Source of the DNA: an uncultured Methanobrevibacter sp.
GTDB taxonomy: Archaea > Methanobacteriota > Methanobacteria > Methanobacteriales > Methanobacteriaceae
Length of the DNA: 64,000 nt
Reading direction: 5' to 3'
NCBI RefSeq assembly: GCF_946184425.1
Contig: NZ_CAMHFP010000002.1
Coordinates: 35,354 to 99,353 of the forward strand
Under the pieces are notes generated by a model. That model saw nothing but the letters and a program-made list of their open reading frames with translations. It did no database searches and had not been told where the DNA came from. Shown one piece after another: positions 42,801-51,884 of this stretch. The position numbers and the translations under genes are program-made. Numbering within the stretch: position 1 is the first letter of the stretch; every line of letters starts with the position of its first letter.

Positions 42801-43226
42801 ATGAAAAGCTATAAACTTTTTATTTTCATCATGGTTTTAATTGCCTGTGTATCAATATCTGCAGGTTTCAGTGCAGATACAACTAAGATAGTTGACGGAT
42901 TAAATTCATCATCTGATTTAACACAGGCATTAAAGGATGCAGGAACTCAAAATAAAACTGTAATGTTGCTTTTTGATCAGGACAGTTGTTATTATTGTGA
43001 CTTGTTGAAGCAGGATGTTTTAAGTAAAAGCAATGTTCAAAAAGAGTTAAATGACAAATTCATTGTTGTTGATGTTGATGTTAACAAGCAACCTCAGCTT
43101 GCTGCGCAGTATAAGGTTGTTGGAACTCCAATGATTGTATTTTTGGATTCTAATTCCAAAGAACTGCAAAGAATTGAGGGTTATGTTTCAGCAGATGAAT
43201 TTTTAACTTCAATTAAGGAGATTTAA
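42801..43226 (+). CDS. Secreted thioredoxin-fold protein
   Basis: 141 residues. Signal or anchor sequence (YKLFIFIMVLIACVSISAGF) and a thioredoxin fold with active site SCYYCDLLK (CxxC) near residue 57, cis-Pro in VVGTPMIVFLD. Probably an extracytoplasmic thiol oxidoreductase. It ends exactly where the CcdA-like gene starts, indicating that CcdA passes electrons across the membrane to this protein. Confidence 0.85.
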   Translation: MKSYKLFIFIMVLIACVSISAGFSADTTKIVDGLNSSSDLTQALKDAGTQNKTVMLLFDQDSCYYCDLLKQDVLSKSNVQKELNDKFIVVDVDVNKQPQLAAQYKVVGTPMIVFLDSNSKELQRIEGYVSADEFLTSIKEI

Positions 43227-43847
43227 ATGGAATTTCTTCCGTTAATCTCATTTACCACAGGAGCAATATCCATATTGTCTCCCTGTATTTTACCTATTTT
43301 ACCTATTTTTGTAAGCGTTAGTCTTAAATCCAAATCAAAAAGTGAATTGATATCATTTATATGTGGTCTGTTGACTATTTTTATTGCAGTAATATTTTTA
43401 ACAGGATTTTTTACAGCTATTTTATATGCTTATATAGCCCAAATAAGACTAATTTCAGCAATTATTCTCCTGATTATTGGAATTTTGATGTTTTTTGATT
43501 ATTCTTTAAGCTTCAAAATAATTCCTCAGATAAAAGATAATGGAATTGTATCTAATTATTTGATGGGAGTTTTGACATCAGTTGCCTGGGCTCCATGTTA
43601 TAGTGGATATCTGATAGCTCTTATAACCTTATTAATCAGTTCAAACAGTCCGACATATGCTATAGTTAATATAATAATCTATTCAGTTGGTTTTGCTTTG
43701 ACCTTGCTTGTCTTAAGCTATTTCATATCTAAAATAAATTTGGAAAAATTAATTTTAAAAACAAGATATATTCCAAAGATTTTTGCAGTTTTAGTAATCT
43801 TTGGAGCTATATATTTAATTTATGAATCAATGAAGGTATTGATTTAA
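43227..43847 (+). CDS. CcdA/DsbD-type membrane thiol-electron transporter
   Basis: 206 residues, six membrane segments. Two conserved Cys-containing segments: GAISILSPCILPILPIF and SVAWAPCYSGYLIAL, the PC motif of the CcdA family. Transfers reducing equivalents from cytosolic thioredoxin to the outside thioredoxin-like protein encoded just before it. Cytochrome c maturation is not relevant in Methanobacteriales, so the likely use is reduction of surface or secreted disulfides. Confidence 0.87.
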   Translation: MEFLPLISFTTGAISILSPCILPILPIFVSVSLKSKSKSELISFICGLLTIFIAVIFLTGFFTAILYAYIAQIRLISAIILLIIGILMFFDYSLSFKIIPQIKDNGIVSNYLMGVLTSVAWAPCYSGYLIALITLLISSNSPTYAIVNIIIYSVGFALTLLVLSYFISKINLEKLILKTRYIPKIFAVLVIFGAIYLIYESMKVLI

Positions 43848-43872
43848 TATTGTTCAATTGAAAATAAGAATT

Positions 43873-43900
43873 GGAAAGCTACAAAGTAGCCATATATTTT
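43873..43900. terminator. Short hairpin between convergent genes
   Basis: GCTAC (43878-43882) and GTAGC (43886-43890) with a 3-nt loop, flanked outside by TGG/CCA, followed by ATATATTTTT. Could end the ccdA transcript and that of the cysK-like gene. Confidence 0.4.
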
Positions 43901-44859
43901 TAAATTACTTCAAAATCTATCAGTTTTATTTTGTTTGAAATGAGATCTGAATTTTCATCAATCTCTTCGGATAATTTTGTAGTAATGTATTTTTTGTTGT
44001 CGTCTGCAAACACGGTAGCAATTGTCAATTCATCACTGTTCATCAAAACCCCTGCCAAAAAGTTTGCGCCACTGGAGATTCCAATTCCCAAACCGAATTC
44101 CTTAGCTATTCTTTTTGACATATTTATGGCATCACAATCGTGGATTAAGACAATTTCATCAATTGCACTTTGATCAACAATTCCAGGTATGAAATCATCG
44201 CCAATACCCTCAATTAAATGGCTGCCTTCTTCCATACCCATTTTAAGGATAGATAATGTTGATGGCTCAAGTGCAATAATTTTTGAGTCAGGATTGCTGT
44301 CCTTTAATCGTTTTCCGATTCCCATAAGTGTTCCACCTGTTCCGATTCCTGAAACAAATGCATTTACATTAGGAACTGCATCAATTATTTCCTGACCTGT
44401 AGTTTTATATTGTGCTTCAACGTTTAACTCATTATCAAATTGAAGTGGTCTGAATGCATTATTTTCTTTTGCAAAATCTTCTGCAAGTTCTAAAGCTTTT
44501 TTAAATCCACCTTCTTCTTTGGATACAAGATGCACATGAGCGCCATACATCTCAATCAGATTTCTTCTTTCAACTGATACCCAGTCGGGCATGAATATAT
44601 GTACGTCATGGCCGTAGAATGCACCTATTGCGCTGAATGAAATTCCTGTGTTTCCGCTTGTTACTTCTACAATTGGCTGACCATCTTTTAGTTCTCCGTT
44701 TTGTTTTGATTTTTGAATGATGTATAAAGCAATTCTGTCTTTTATGCTTCCTGAGTAATTGTAATATTCAAGTTTGGTGTAGATACTTCCTAATTTGCCT
44801 TCATATTCATAATTAATCTTTATCATTGGGGTGTTGCCAATTAACTTTTCTAAACTCAT
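43900..44859 (-). CDS. cysK: Cysteine synthase family protein (O-acetylserine/O-phosphoserine sulfhydrylase-like)
   Basis: 319 residues from ATG 44859. PLP Lys in GSIKDRIALYI, the substrate loop EVTSGNTGISFS and PLP phosphate loop GTGGTLMG. Makes cysteine from an activated serine and sulfide. Many methanogens make cysteine on tRNA, so this may act in sulfide assimilation or as a CBS-type enzyme; CBS domains are absent. Start TTG at 44868 is less likely. Followed by a long promoter region. Confidence 0.87.
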   Translation of the reverse strand: MSLEKLIGNTPMIKINYEYEGKLGSIYTKLEYYNYSGSIKDRIALYIIQKSKQNGELKDGQPIVEVTSGNTGISFSAIGAFYGHDVHIFMPDWVSVERRNLIEMYGAHVHLVSKEEGGFKKALELAEDFAKENNAFRPLQFDNELNVEAQYKTTGQEIIDAVPNVNAFVSGIGTGGTLMGIGKRLKDSNPDSKIIALEPSTLSILKMGMEEGSHLIEGIGDDFIPGIVDQSAIDEIVLIHDCDAINMSKRIAKEFGLGIGISSGANFLAGVLMNSDELTIATVFADDNKKYITTKLSEEIDENSDLISNKIKLIDFEVI

Positions 44860-45162
44860 AATGTTCAATCCGATTCAATAATATAATATTTTATTTATGT
44901 TTTTCAATTATAATATATTTTTTTGTAAATTCTCTTCGCTGATTGAAATGATTAAAAGATGAAATTATAATTTTAAACTTTCAAAATTGGGAATAAATAT
45001 ATTGTCAACTATTTTAGACAATCCTGGTGTATTTTAAATATTATATTCTTTAAATAATTAATTATAGAGGTTATGTTAACAAAAGGTTAGCAGATCATAT
45101 TCTATAATTTTATAAAAATTGTAGAAGGATTTTTTCTCAATTAATTTGGGAGGAGGGATTAT
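44860..45162. other. AT-rich intergenic region
   Basis: 303 bp without an open frame. It has the promoter of the cysK-like gene and the leader of 45163, including a terminator-like hairpin (45100-45126) and a short ATTGTC-GACAAT inverted repeat near 45003. Nothing else is seen. Confidence 0.5.
45100..45126 (+). promoter_or_regulatory. Terminator-like hairpin in 5' leader
   Basis: TTCTATAATTTT (45100-45111) pairs with AAAATTGTAGAA (45115-45126), 11 canonical pairs with one T-G wobble, and is followed by GGATTTTTTCTC 37 nt upstream of the ATG at 45163. Could attenuate transcription of the zinc-ribbon gene, or end an upstream transcript. Confidence 0.35.
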
Positions 45163-46326
45163 ATGAGGATCTGTCCTGAATGCGGTACTGAAAACAGTGA
45201 TAATTCAAAATTTTGTAGAAATTGCGGAAGCAGTTTTGAAAATCTTGCAACAGATGATTTGGGAGTTGGTCAAAACAAACGAAATGTAGGCAATGCTTCA
45301 AATCAGAAAAATAAATGGATAGCATTAATATTAAATTTTATTGGAGGAATGATTGCTTATTGTTTTAGTGGTATAGGACATATACTTTATCTTCGATTGT
45401 ATAAACGGGGATTAATTTTATGTGCAATAGGATTATTAATTACCGCAATATTTGGCATAATTGCTATTTTCAATGATAGTTTCACTGTCACTTTATTATC
45501 ATTGATATTTGGATTCGGATTGATAATTTATTCTATGTATGATGCTTATAAATGCACTGATGCAATAAATGAGGGCAAACAGTTGCCTTTGCTTTTCAAT
45601 GCAATAGATTCAGAATCCATGTCAAAATCAAAGGTAATAGCAGTTATTCTAATTTGCGTTGTTGCTCTATTTGCTTTGGTGGGAGCCATAATTTTATCTC
45701 CAGAACCTGATTATTCTCCGCAACTTACCAATGGCCTTAGTGGGGATATTATAGGTGGGGATGTCGAAGACTATGATGTTCAAATAAAAATTATCTGTCC
45801 TGTTGAATGGTCTGCTTCAATTGGTGATGAAAATACCAGCACTCATTATGAAGGAACAGGCAATAGGACTATTAATATTGATTCTGATGATTATGAAGTA
45901 ATTGCTGCTGCTGTGCAGAAGACTAAAAGTGGTTCGGATAATCTGAAGGTTCAGATTATAAAAGATGGTAAGGTTGTTGATACAGAAAGCACTACTAAAG
46001 ATTATGGTGTTGTTACTGTAAGCGCCACTCTTGACGGTAAAACTTTTGCCAATCCTAGTTCTGATAAGATACAGTTTAAAATTACCTGCCCTGTTGAATG
46101 GTCAGCCTCCATTGGTGGAGATGACACAAATACACATTATGAGGGAACAGGCAATAAAATCATTGAAGTTGACCCTAAAAACTATAAAGTGATCGCTGCT
46201 GCTGTGCAGAAGACTAAAAGTGGTTCGGATAATCTAAAAGTTGAAATTATAAAAGATGGTAAGGTTGTTGATACAGAAAGCACTTCTAAAGATTATGGTG
46301 TTGTAACTGTAAGTACGACTATTTAA
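45163..46326 (+). CDS. Zinc-ribbon membrane protein with duplicated external domain
   Basis: 387 residues, strong GGGAGGAGGG ribosome site. Zinc ribbon CPECGTENSDNSKFCRNCGS at the start, four to five membrane segments in residues 50-190 with a TM2-like start (ALILNFIGGMIAYCFSGIGH), then two tandem repeats of about 97 residues after residue 205. The repeats share DNA stretches of 41 and 39 bp without mismatch at a 291-bp distance, so duplication or gene conversion was recent. Each repeat has KIxCPVEWSASIG and a shared YGVVTVS ending. The outside domain is beta-rich. Function unknown. Confidence 0.75.
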   Translation: MRICPECGTENSDNSKFCRNCGSSFENLATDDLGVGQNKRNVGNASNQKNKWIALILNFIGGMIAYCFSGIGHILYLRLYKRGLILCAIGLLITAIFGIIAIFNDSFTVTLLSLIFGFGLIIYSMYDAYKCTDAINEGKQLPLLFNAIDSESMSKSKVIAVILICVVALFALVGAIILSPEPDYSPQLTNGLSGDIIGGDVEDYDVQIKIICPVEWSASIGDENTSTHYEGTGNRTINIDSDDYEVIAAAVQKTKSGSDNLKVQIIKDGKVVDTESTTKDYGVVTVSATLDGKTFANPSSDKIQFKITCPVEWSASIGGDDTNTHYEGTGNKIIEVDPKNYKVIAAAVQKTKSGSDNLKVEIIKDGKVVDTESTSKDYGVVTVSTTI

Positions 46327-46371
46327 TATTATTTCTTACCATTCTTTTTTTTTAAATCAAAATTGTGATTG

Positions 46372-46869
46372 TTATTCCGGTAGACTTTCTGTCCATTGAT
46401 AAGCGATTCTTGCGGATTTGTCATTAACATATACAGTTCCGCATTTCTTAAAATCATTTCTTTCAATTAGTTTTTGCATCACCAGATTGTTTTTGTGCGT
46501 GTCTATTCTAATGTTTTTGGATATGCTTTTGCAGTATTTGATGGCGCAATCGAAAATACCTCTGCACTTACCGTCACTTGCAATTCTGTGTACAGTTACA
46601 TATGCATCATCATTTAACCATTCACCATTTTCGATGTATCTGTATGTGGGTTCATCACCTCTAAAAAGTGCAAATACTCCATGAGGAGATTCATTTTCAT
46701 AAATCAGATAGCAAATTTCATTTTCAATGTCATTTTCTATCAATTCTTTTGTAGGGTAATGATGTCCCCACTGTGTCGGATTTCCGGATTTAATCATGAA
46801 ATTCTGTGCAATTTCATATATTTCCATGATTTTATCCAAGTCGTCAGTTACGGCTTTTTGGATATGCAT
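46372..46869 (-). CDS. GNAT acetyltransferase
   Basis: 165 residues. MHIQKAVTDDLDKIMEIYEI opens the fold, VTVHRIASDGKCRGIFDCAI is the acetyl-CoA region (R/Q-x-x-G-x-G degenerate: KCRG), and RIDTHKNNLVMQKLIERNDF matches the RimI-like end. Substrate unknown; short size is typical of small-molecule acetyltransferases. Divergent from nothing; the next gene is on the same strand. Confidence 0.82.
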   Translation of the reverse strand: MHIQKAVTDDLDKIMEIYEIAQNFMIKSGNPTQWGHHYPTKELIENDIENEICYLIYENESPHGVFALFRGDEPTYRYIENGEWLNDDAYVTVHRIASDGKCRGIFDCAIKYCKSISKNIRIDTHKNNLVMQKLIERNDFKKCGTVYVNDKSARIAYQWTESLPE

Positions 46870-46901
46870 TTTTTTTGACCTACAATAATTATTTTTGTCA
46901 G

Positions 46902-47666
46902 TTAATGATTTTTATAAAAATTATTCAAGATTTTTATTATTTCAGCATTGTTTTTTCCAACAAGAAGATTATGTCTCACATCATCAAAAACGATTAAATC
47001 TGATGAGGAAATGCTTTTATGAATAAGTTTTTGCTTATCCAATGGTATAATCTCATCATATTTTCCCGCCAAAATTAATGTAGGCACGTTAATATTGGAA
47101 ATGCTTTTTTCAGCATTGAAATTTATGCAGGCGTCAACCGCTTTTTCATAAGCCTCAAGGTTTGTATTTTGTGATGAAATCTGCTTTAGGATTTCCAGTT
47201 CTTCACGATTTTTTTCAATGACTTCCGGGCACAATACTTTTTCAATCATAAAGTCAAAAAAGTCTTCAAATGATTTGTTTAATTCCTCTTTAAATTGACT
47301 GAACAGCTTTGATAAGTAGTCATCACATTTTAGAAATGTTGACATCAAAACAAGAGAAGACACATAATCTGGATATCTGATTGCAAAATCAATTGCTACA
47401 GCACCGCCTAGGGAAAATCCAATTACATTTGCTTTTTCAATTTTCAATTCATCCAATATCTTTTTTAAATCATTAGCATAAGTGTTTATGCATATTTCAT
47501 CTGCACCTAACTCAGATTCACCATGTCCTCTTAAATCAATTCTTATGATTTTATAATTGTTTTTAAGGCTGCTTGTCAATATTTCCCAGTATCTTAAATC
47601 GTCCGAAAGGCCATGTATGAATATTAAAGTTTTTCCTTCACCTTCAACAATGTAATTTAGTTTCAT
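46902..47666 (-). CDS. Alpha/beta hydrolase fold protein
   Basis: 254 residues from ATG 47666, with GGGGA 7 nt before it (ATG 47681 is the alternative). Ser nucleophile in VIGFSLGGAVAIDFA near residue 88, oxyanion strand LIFIHGLSDDLRYWE, acid in LILAGKYDEIIP and His in FDDVRHNLLVG. Related to MhpC/BioH-like esterases. Probably a small-molecule ester or thioester hydrolase. Read together with the GNAT downstream, they may be co-transcribed on the minus strand. Confidence 0.83.
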   Translation of the reverse strand: MKLNYIVEGEGKTLIFIHGLSDDLRYWEILTSSLKNNYKIIRIDLRGHGESELGADEICINTYANDLKKILDELKIEKANVIGFSLGGAVAIDFAIRYPDYVSSLVLMSTFLKCDDYLSKLFSQFKEELNKSFEDFFDFMIEKVLCPEVIEKNREELEILKQISSQNTNLEAYEKAVDACINFNAEKSISNINVPTLILAGKYDEIIPLDKQKLIHKSISSSDLIVFDDVRHNLLVGKNNAEIIKILNNFYKNH

Positions 47667-47900
47667 AGTTTCCCCATTCATGTTTATATATACTATTTAT
47701 TTTTACAGTTAAATTTTTATTAAATTATTTCTTTAAATTAAAAAATTTTTATTAAACTATTAATTATTGTTCACCATTTTTTGTTAAGTTGAATTGGCCT
47801 TTAAATCTTTAATTGTTTTAAAAATATATCTTTTGTATAAAAAAGTTTAAATTAAATGTTTTTTATAAAACCTTATTAATTAGTATATATTTGTGATTTT

Positions 47901-49286
47901 ATGAAGCCAAAAATTTCAGTTATAATTCCCGTTTACAATGATGAAGAATATATTGGTAGATGCTTAAACAGTCTCATTAACCAGTCATTAAAAGAAATTG
48001 AAATCATATGCATAAATGATGGATCTAATGACAATTCTCTTGAAATCCTTGAGGAATATAAAAACAAAGATGACAGGATACAGATTATTTCCCAAAAAAA
48101 TCAGGGAGCGGGCATCAGTAGAAATAATGGAATAAAATTGGCAGAGGGGGAGTATATTTCATTTGTAGATGCCGATGATTGGATGGAATTGGACTCGTTA
48201 GAGAAATTATATAAAAATGCCAATGCTAATGATTCAGAAATGGTTTTATTCAATTCAATCGAGCATGGAATCAATGAATTAACAAGGGAAAGAATTTATC
48301 TGCCTGCTGATGAATCCGTTGATTACGATAATTTTGTTTTTGATTATAACTATGAAAAGAAGTTAGTCATGAATAAGATGTTTGTGATATGGTCAAAAAT
48401 TTATAAAACTTCCTTTTTAAAGGAAAACAATTTGGAGTTTTACAGTCATAAAATATTCAATGATGTTCAATTCCATATAGAATCAATGCTTCTGGCCAAA
48501 AGGATTTCCTATCTTCCGGAAATTCTATATCACTATAACAGGGCTAATGAAAATTCTCTTCAAACAAAAGCAACATCATCAAACAATAAGATTATAATTT
48601 TTGATGTTTTCAGGGGAGTTAAGGATTTTTTAATTAATCATAACTATTATGATGAGTTTAAGCAGAATTTTGCACAATTTATGATAGTTGAATCCAGAGC
48701 TAATCTTCTTAAAACCTCTGATGAATTTAAAGATGATTATTATTACACCTTGAGGTCAGAATTTATTAAAATGAATTTTGATTCTGAAACCCTCAATAAG
48801 TTTCCTTTCGGTTTGTATAATTTCTATATGCTGGTCTTGAACTGTGAAACTTACAGTAATTTTGATTTATTTAAAACTAAAATTAGCAAAGACGATATTG
48901 AAATAGATGAAATTAGTGAAATTACTTTAAATGATGATGAATCTATTGGAGGTCAAACCGGGCAGCAGGAAGTTCTATTGTCTCAGGACAAATTATTCTT
49001 GTTCAATCTGGAACATCAACTCTACAGAAAGAATAAGCATATTAAAAATCTCAACAATAAAATAAATATTCTCGAACAAAAGAATGAAAAATTAAACAAT
49101 AAATTAACCTCTTTTGAAAATAATAACATTAAGCTAAAAGAAAAAAACAAAAAATTAAAAACAAAAAATCAGGACATTATAAATCAAAATAAGGAACTTA
49201 AAAAATTAATTAAAGAATATGAGTCTTCAACAAGTTGGAAAATCACAAAACCGTTAAGAAAAACAACAAATATGTTTAAAAAATAG
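47901..49286 (+). CDS. GT2 glycosyltransferase with C-terminal coiled coil
   Basis: 461 residues. GT-A fold: VIIPVYNDEEYIGRCLNSLI, INDGSNDNSLEI and FVDADDWME (DxD-like) for nucleotide-sugar binding. After residue 360 a long coiled coil rich in Lys/Asn (NKINILEQKNEKLNNKL) ends in the recurrent glycosyltransferase tail TSWKITKPLRKT. Adds sugar to cell-surface polymers. The next gene starts 15 nt later and also ends in a coiled coil with a similar tail, so the two products may form a complex. Confidence 0.87.
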   Translation: MKPKISVIIPVYNDEEYIGRCLNSLINQSLKEIEIICINDGSNDNSLEILEEYKNKDDRIQIISQKNQGAGISRNNGIKLAEGEYISFVDADDWMELDSLEKLYKNANANDSEMVLFNSIEHGINELTRERIYLPADESVDYDNFVFDYNYEKKLVMNKMFVIWSKIYKTSFLKENNLEFYSHKIFNDVQFHIESMLLAKRISYLPEILYHYNRANENSLQTKATSSNNKIIIFDVFRGVKDFLINHNYYDEFKQNFAQFMIVESRANLLKTSDEFKDDYYYTLRSEFIKMNFDSETLNKFPFGLYNFYMLVLNCETYSNFDLFKTKISKDDIEIDEISEITLNDDESIGGQTGQQEVLLSQDKLFLFNLEHQLYRKNKHIKNLNNKINILEQKNEKLNNKLTSFENNNIKLKEKNKKLKTKNQDIINQNKELKKLIKEYESSTSWKITKPLRKTTNMFKK

Positions 49287-49301
49287 TATGGAGGTTAAAC
49301 G

Positions 49302-51620
49302 ATGTCATTTGGAGAAAATTTTTTGGTGGATAATTTTTTCATAATTGATTCAAAAAACTTAAATCAGGTAACAACTTCTTTTTATGGGTATTCAATCGAT
49401 TCACAGGGTAATGTATTTACTGAGTATGATGAGGATATTGAATTAACTTCCGACGGAGCTTATGTTTTGGTAGATGTTTATGAAGATAAAATAGTCATTA
49501 ATCAGGATTTTATGGGTTCCTATGGATTATATTTATATCAAAATGATGATTATTTTGCTATTTCAAATTCATTTATCAAATTGGTGGATTATATAAAGTT
49601 AACTCAAAAAATTTCACTCAATCAGGATTATGCAAATGATTTGCTTTTTACAAATCTGTGTTCAAGGGCGTATAATGAGACATTGGTAAACGAGATTGAA
49701 TGTTTGTCAAGAAACTGCATTGTCACTATAGATAAATCAGATAAAACAGTTGAATTTGACTACATTGACTATGGAGAAAGTACCATTCCCATAGATTCAA
49801 AAAATGCTTTGGATATTCTGGATGATTGGTTCTACAAATGGGTAAACATAATAAGATTGTTGAAAAGCAAAACAAATAATCTCGCTTTTCATCTGTCCGG
49901 CGGTTTTGACTCAAGAATCATTGCGGTATTGTGGTTATCTGCAAACATTAACCTGAATGACATTAAGATAGTGTCTATAAATGACCATCTCCACACTCAT
50001 AAAGAAGATTTTGAAATTGCCAGTGAAATAGCTGATAAATTCAATTTTAAGTTAAATGAGGGAAAAATTAATGAGAAAATTATTGGATTTGAAGATATTC
50101 AAATGCCGATGATGAATTCTTTTTATACCAAACAAGGTTTTCACAAGGAAATGTATTTTAAAACATTCAGATATGAACATCCTGTCTATACATTCACAGG
50201 TTCCGGAGGAGGTGTTATAAGAGAATTAAACAATGAAGTTCCATCAGAATTTATAGAGGATATTAAAAAGAGGAACCATAATGTGGATTATTCATTAACA
50301 AAATCATCAATCAATCTTTTTGAAAACGCACGCATTAGGTTAAATGAGAGATTCGCAGTTGACATGGATTCAAAGGAAATTGTAGATATATATCACAGAG
50401 AAGTTAGAAACAGGATTCATTTCGGCAAATCTGCTGTAGAGACATTTTTTGCAAACGACATTTCCTTAACTCCTTTATTAGATTCAAATCTAATTAAGAT
50501 AAAGCTTACAACAGAGGAGTGCAAAGACAATAATCTGTTGATGGCATTGATTTTCTCAAGATTCTACCCTCAATTATTGGAATTTAAAATTGAAGGCAAC
50601 CGTGGATTCAGACAGGAAACAATAGATTATGCCAATAAAATTAATGAACAATATCCATTTGAATTAAAGGACTTTACAAGAATTCCAGATATGGAATCTG
50701 ATGAAAAGAGTGAAAATATCATTTTAAACGATGAATACATATCAAGACGGGACATTGATAATTATCTGGAAGAAATTTTTAATTCCAGAACTTTTGAAAA
50801 GGAATTTGAGAAATATTTCTCATTTGAATCATATTCATATATACATAAAATCACAAAAAATACTCAGTATTATCCTTTAAAAGCTGTTTATGCTGCAATA
50901 GCGGTTTTAAAAATTATCAAGGATGTTGAATTTTCCAATAGGGGAATCGATTATTCAGAAATGGACTGGCTTGACGGTTTCTTTGATGATAAAAACTTGG
51001 TTAGATTAATTAAACTTGAAGACAAAAAGGATTTGATTAAATTTGCAACTGCCAGATTGGATATTAAAAACAACGGTGAAAATAATTCAATTGAAGTCAT
51101 TAAAAATTCGGATGAATATTCCCGTCAGCAATTCCCTCGCTGGTTTGAAGATTCCAAAGGAAAAGGTCTGGTTATTGAAAGTTATAGGGGAGAATTGGAT
51201 TTGCAGCTCCAATGTGTCAATAAAGGTAATCTTGAAATAAAACTAAAGGGAGTAGACATTAGGGATGAATCAGGTAACAAATTGCCTATTTATATTAATT
51301 ACACTTCTTTCATGATTAATGGTGAAAAGCACATAGAAAATGTTTTGACAAAAAATGATGAACCCTTCGTATATAAAAAAGAAGTTGAAGATCAGGAAAT
51401 TGTTGAAATGCATGTTGAATGGCATCCTTTGAATTCAAAATCAGTTTATCAAAATAAACTTAAAATCAAAAATGATAATCTGCAAAATGAGAACTGGGAA
51501 CTTTTAAGAAAATTGGATGATATAAAATCTAAATGCAATCAGCTTGAAATTGAGAATAAAAACCTTAAAGAAAAGAATGATTCAAAATCTTCAAAATTCA
51601 AATCATTTTTAAGGAAATGA
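49302..51620 (+). CDS. Asparagine-synthase-like protein with degenerate amidotransferase domain
   Basis: 772 residues, GGAGG-like site before ATG. Residues 1-170 resemble the AsnB N-terminal domain but without Cys at position 2, so no glutaminase. Residues about 185-500 hold the PP-loop HLSGGFDSRIIAV (SGGxDS). The C-terminal part has a beta segment (VIESYRGELDLQLQCV) that I associate with methanogen/teichoic-type polymerases, then a coiled coil. Likely activates a carboxylate with ATP for amide formation on a surface sugar or peptide. Tight coupling to the GT2 gene. The reaction is inferred from fold only. Confidence 0.8.
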   Translation: MSFGENFLVDNFFIIDSKNLNQVTTSFYGYSIDSQGNVFTEYDEDIELTSDGAYVLVDVYEDKIVINQDFMGSYGLYLYQNDDYFAISNSFIKLVDYIKLTQKISLNQDYANDLLFTNLCSRAYNETLVNEIECLSRNCIVTIDKSDKTVEFDYIDYGESTIPIDSKNALDILDDWFYKWVNIIRLLKSKTNNLAFHLSGGFDSRIIAVLWLSANINLNDIKIVSINDHLHTHKEDFEIASEIADKFNFKLNEGKINEKIIGFEDIQMPMMNSFYTKQGFHKEMYFKTFRYEHPVYTFTGSGGGVIRELNNEVPSEFIEDIKKRNHNVDYSLTKSSINLFENARIRLNERFAVDMDSKEIVDIYHREVRNRIHFGKSAVETFFANDISLTPLLDSNLIKIKLTTEECKDNNLLMALIFSRFYPQLLEFKIEGNRGFRQETIDYANKINEQYPFELKDFTRIPDMESDEKSENIILNDEYISRRDIDNYLEEIFNSRTFEKEFEKYFSFESYSYIHKITKNTQYYPLKAVYAAIAVLKIIKDVEFSNRGIDYSEMDWLDGFFDDKNLVRLIKLEDKKDLIKFATARLDIKNNGENNSIEVIKNSDEYSRQQFPRWFEDSKGKGLVIESYRGELDLQLQCVNKGNLEIKLKGVDIRDESGNKLPIYINYTSFMINGEKHIENVLTKNDEPFVYKKEVEDQEIVEMHVEWHPLNSKSVYQNKLKIKNDNLQNENWELLRKLDDIKSKCNQLEIENKNLKEKNDSKSSKFKSFLRK

Positions 51621-51884
51621 TTTTTATTTTATTTATCAGTGAAATAATGGGCTATGAACTATTTGGATTGGGGATTTGATTCTCTTTAAATATCAGAATA
51701 TCAAAATATGATTTATATTGAAATTTTTTAAAGTATTTTTAAAAATTAAATGATATTTTTTAAATTTTGTATTTTTTTTACAAAAAATATTAATGATTAT
51801 TATAAAAAATAATATAAAATTTTATATATGTGAAGATTAATATATTATGAACAGAAATGTTACTAAACTAATTGGGTTGAAAAA

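Noticed and set aside
49302-51620. True asparagine synthetase
   Set aside because: The N-terminal Cys needed for glutamine hydrolysis is missing and the protein carries extra C-terminal domains and a coiled coil.
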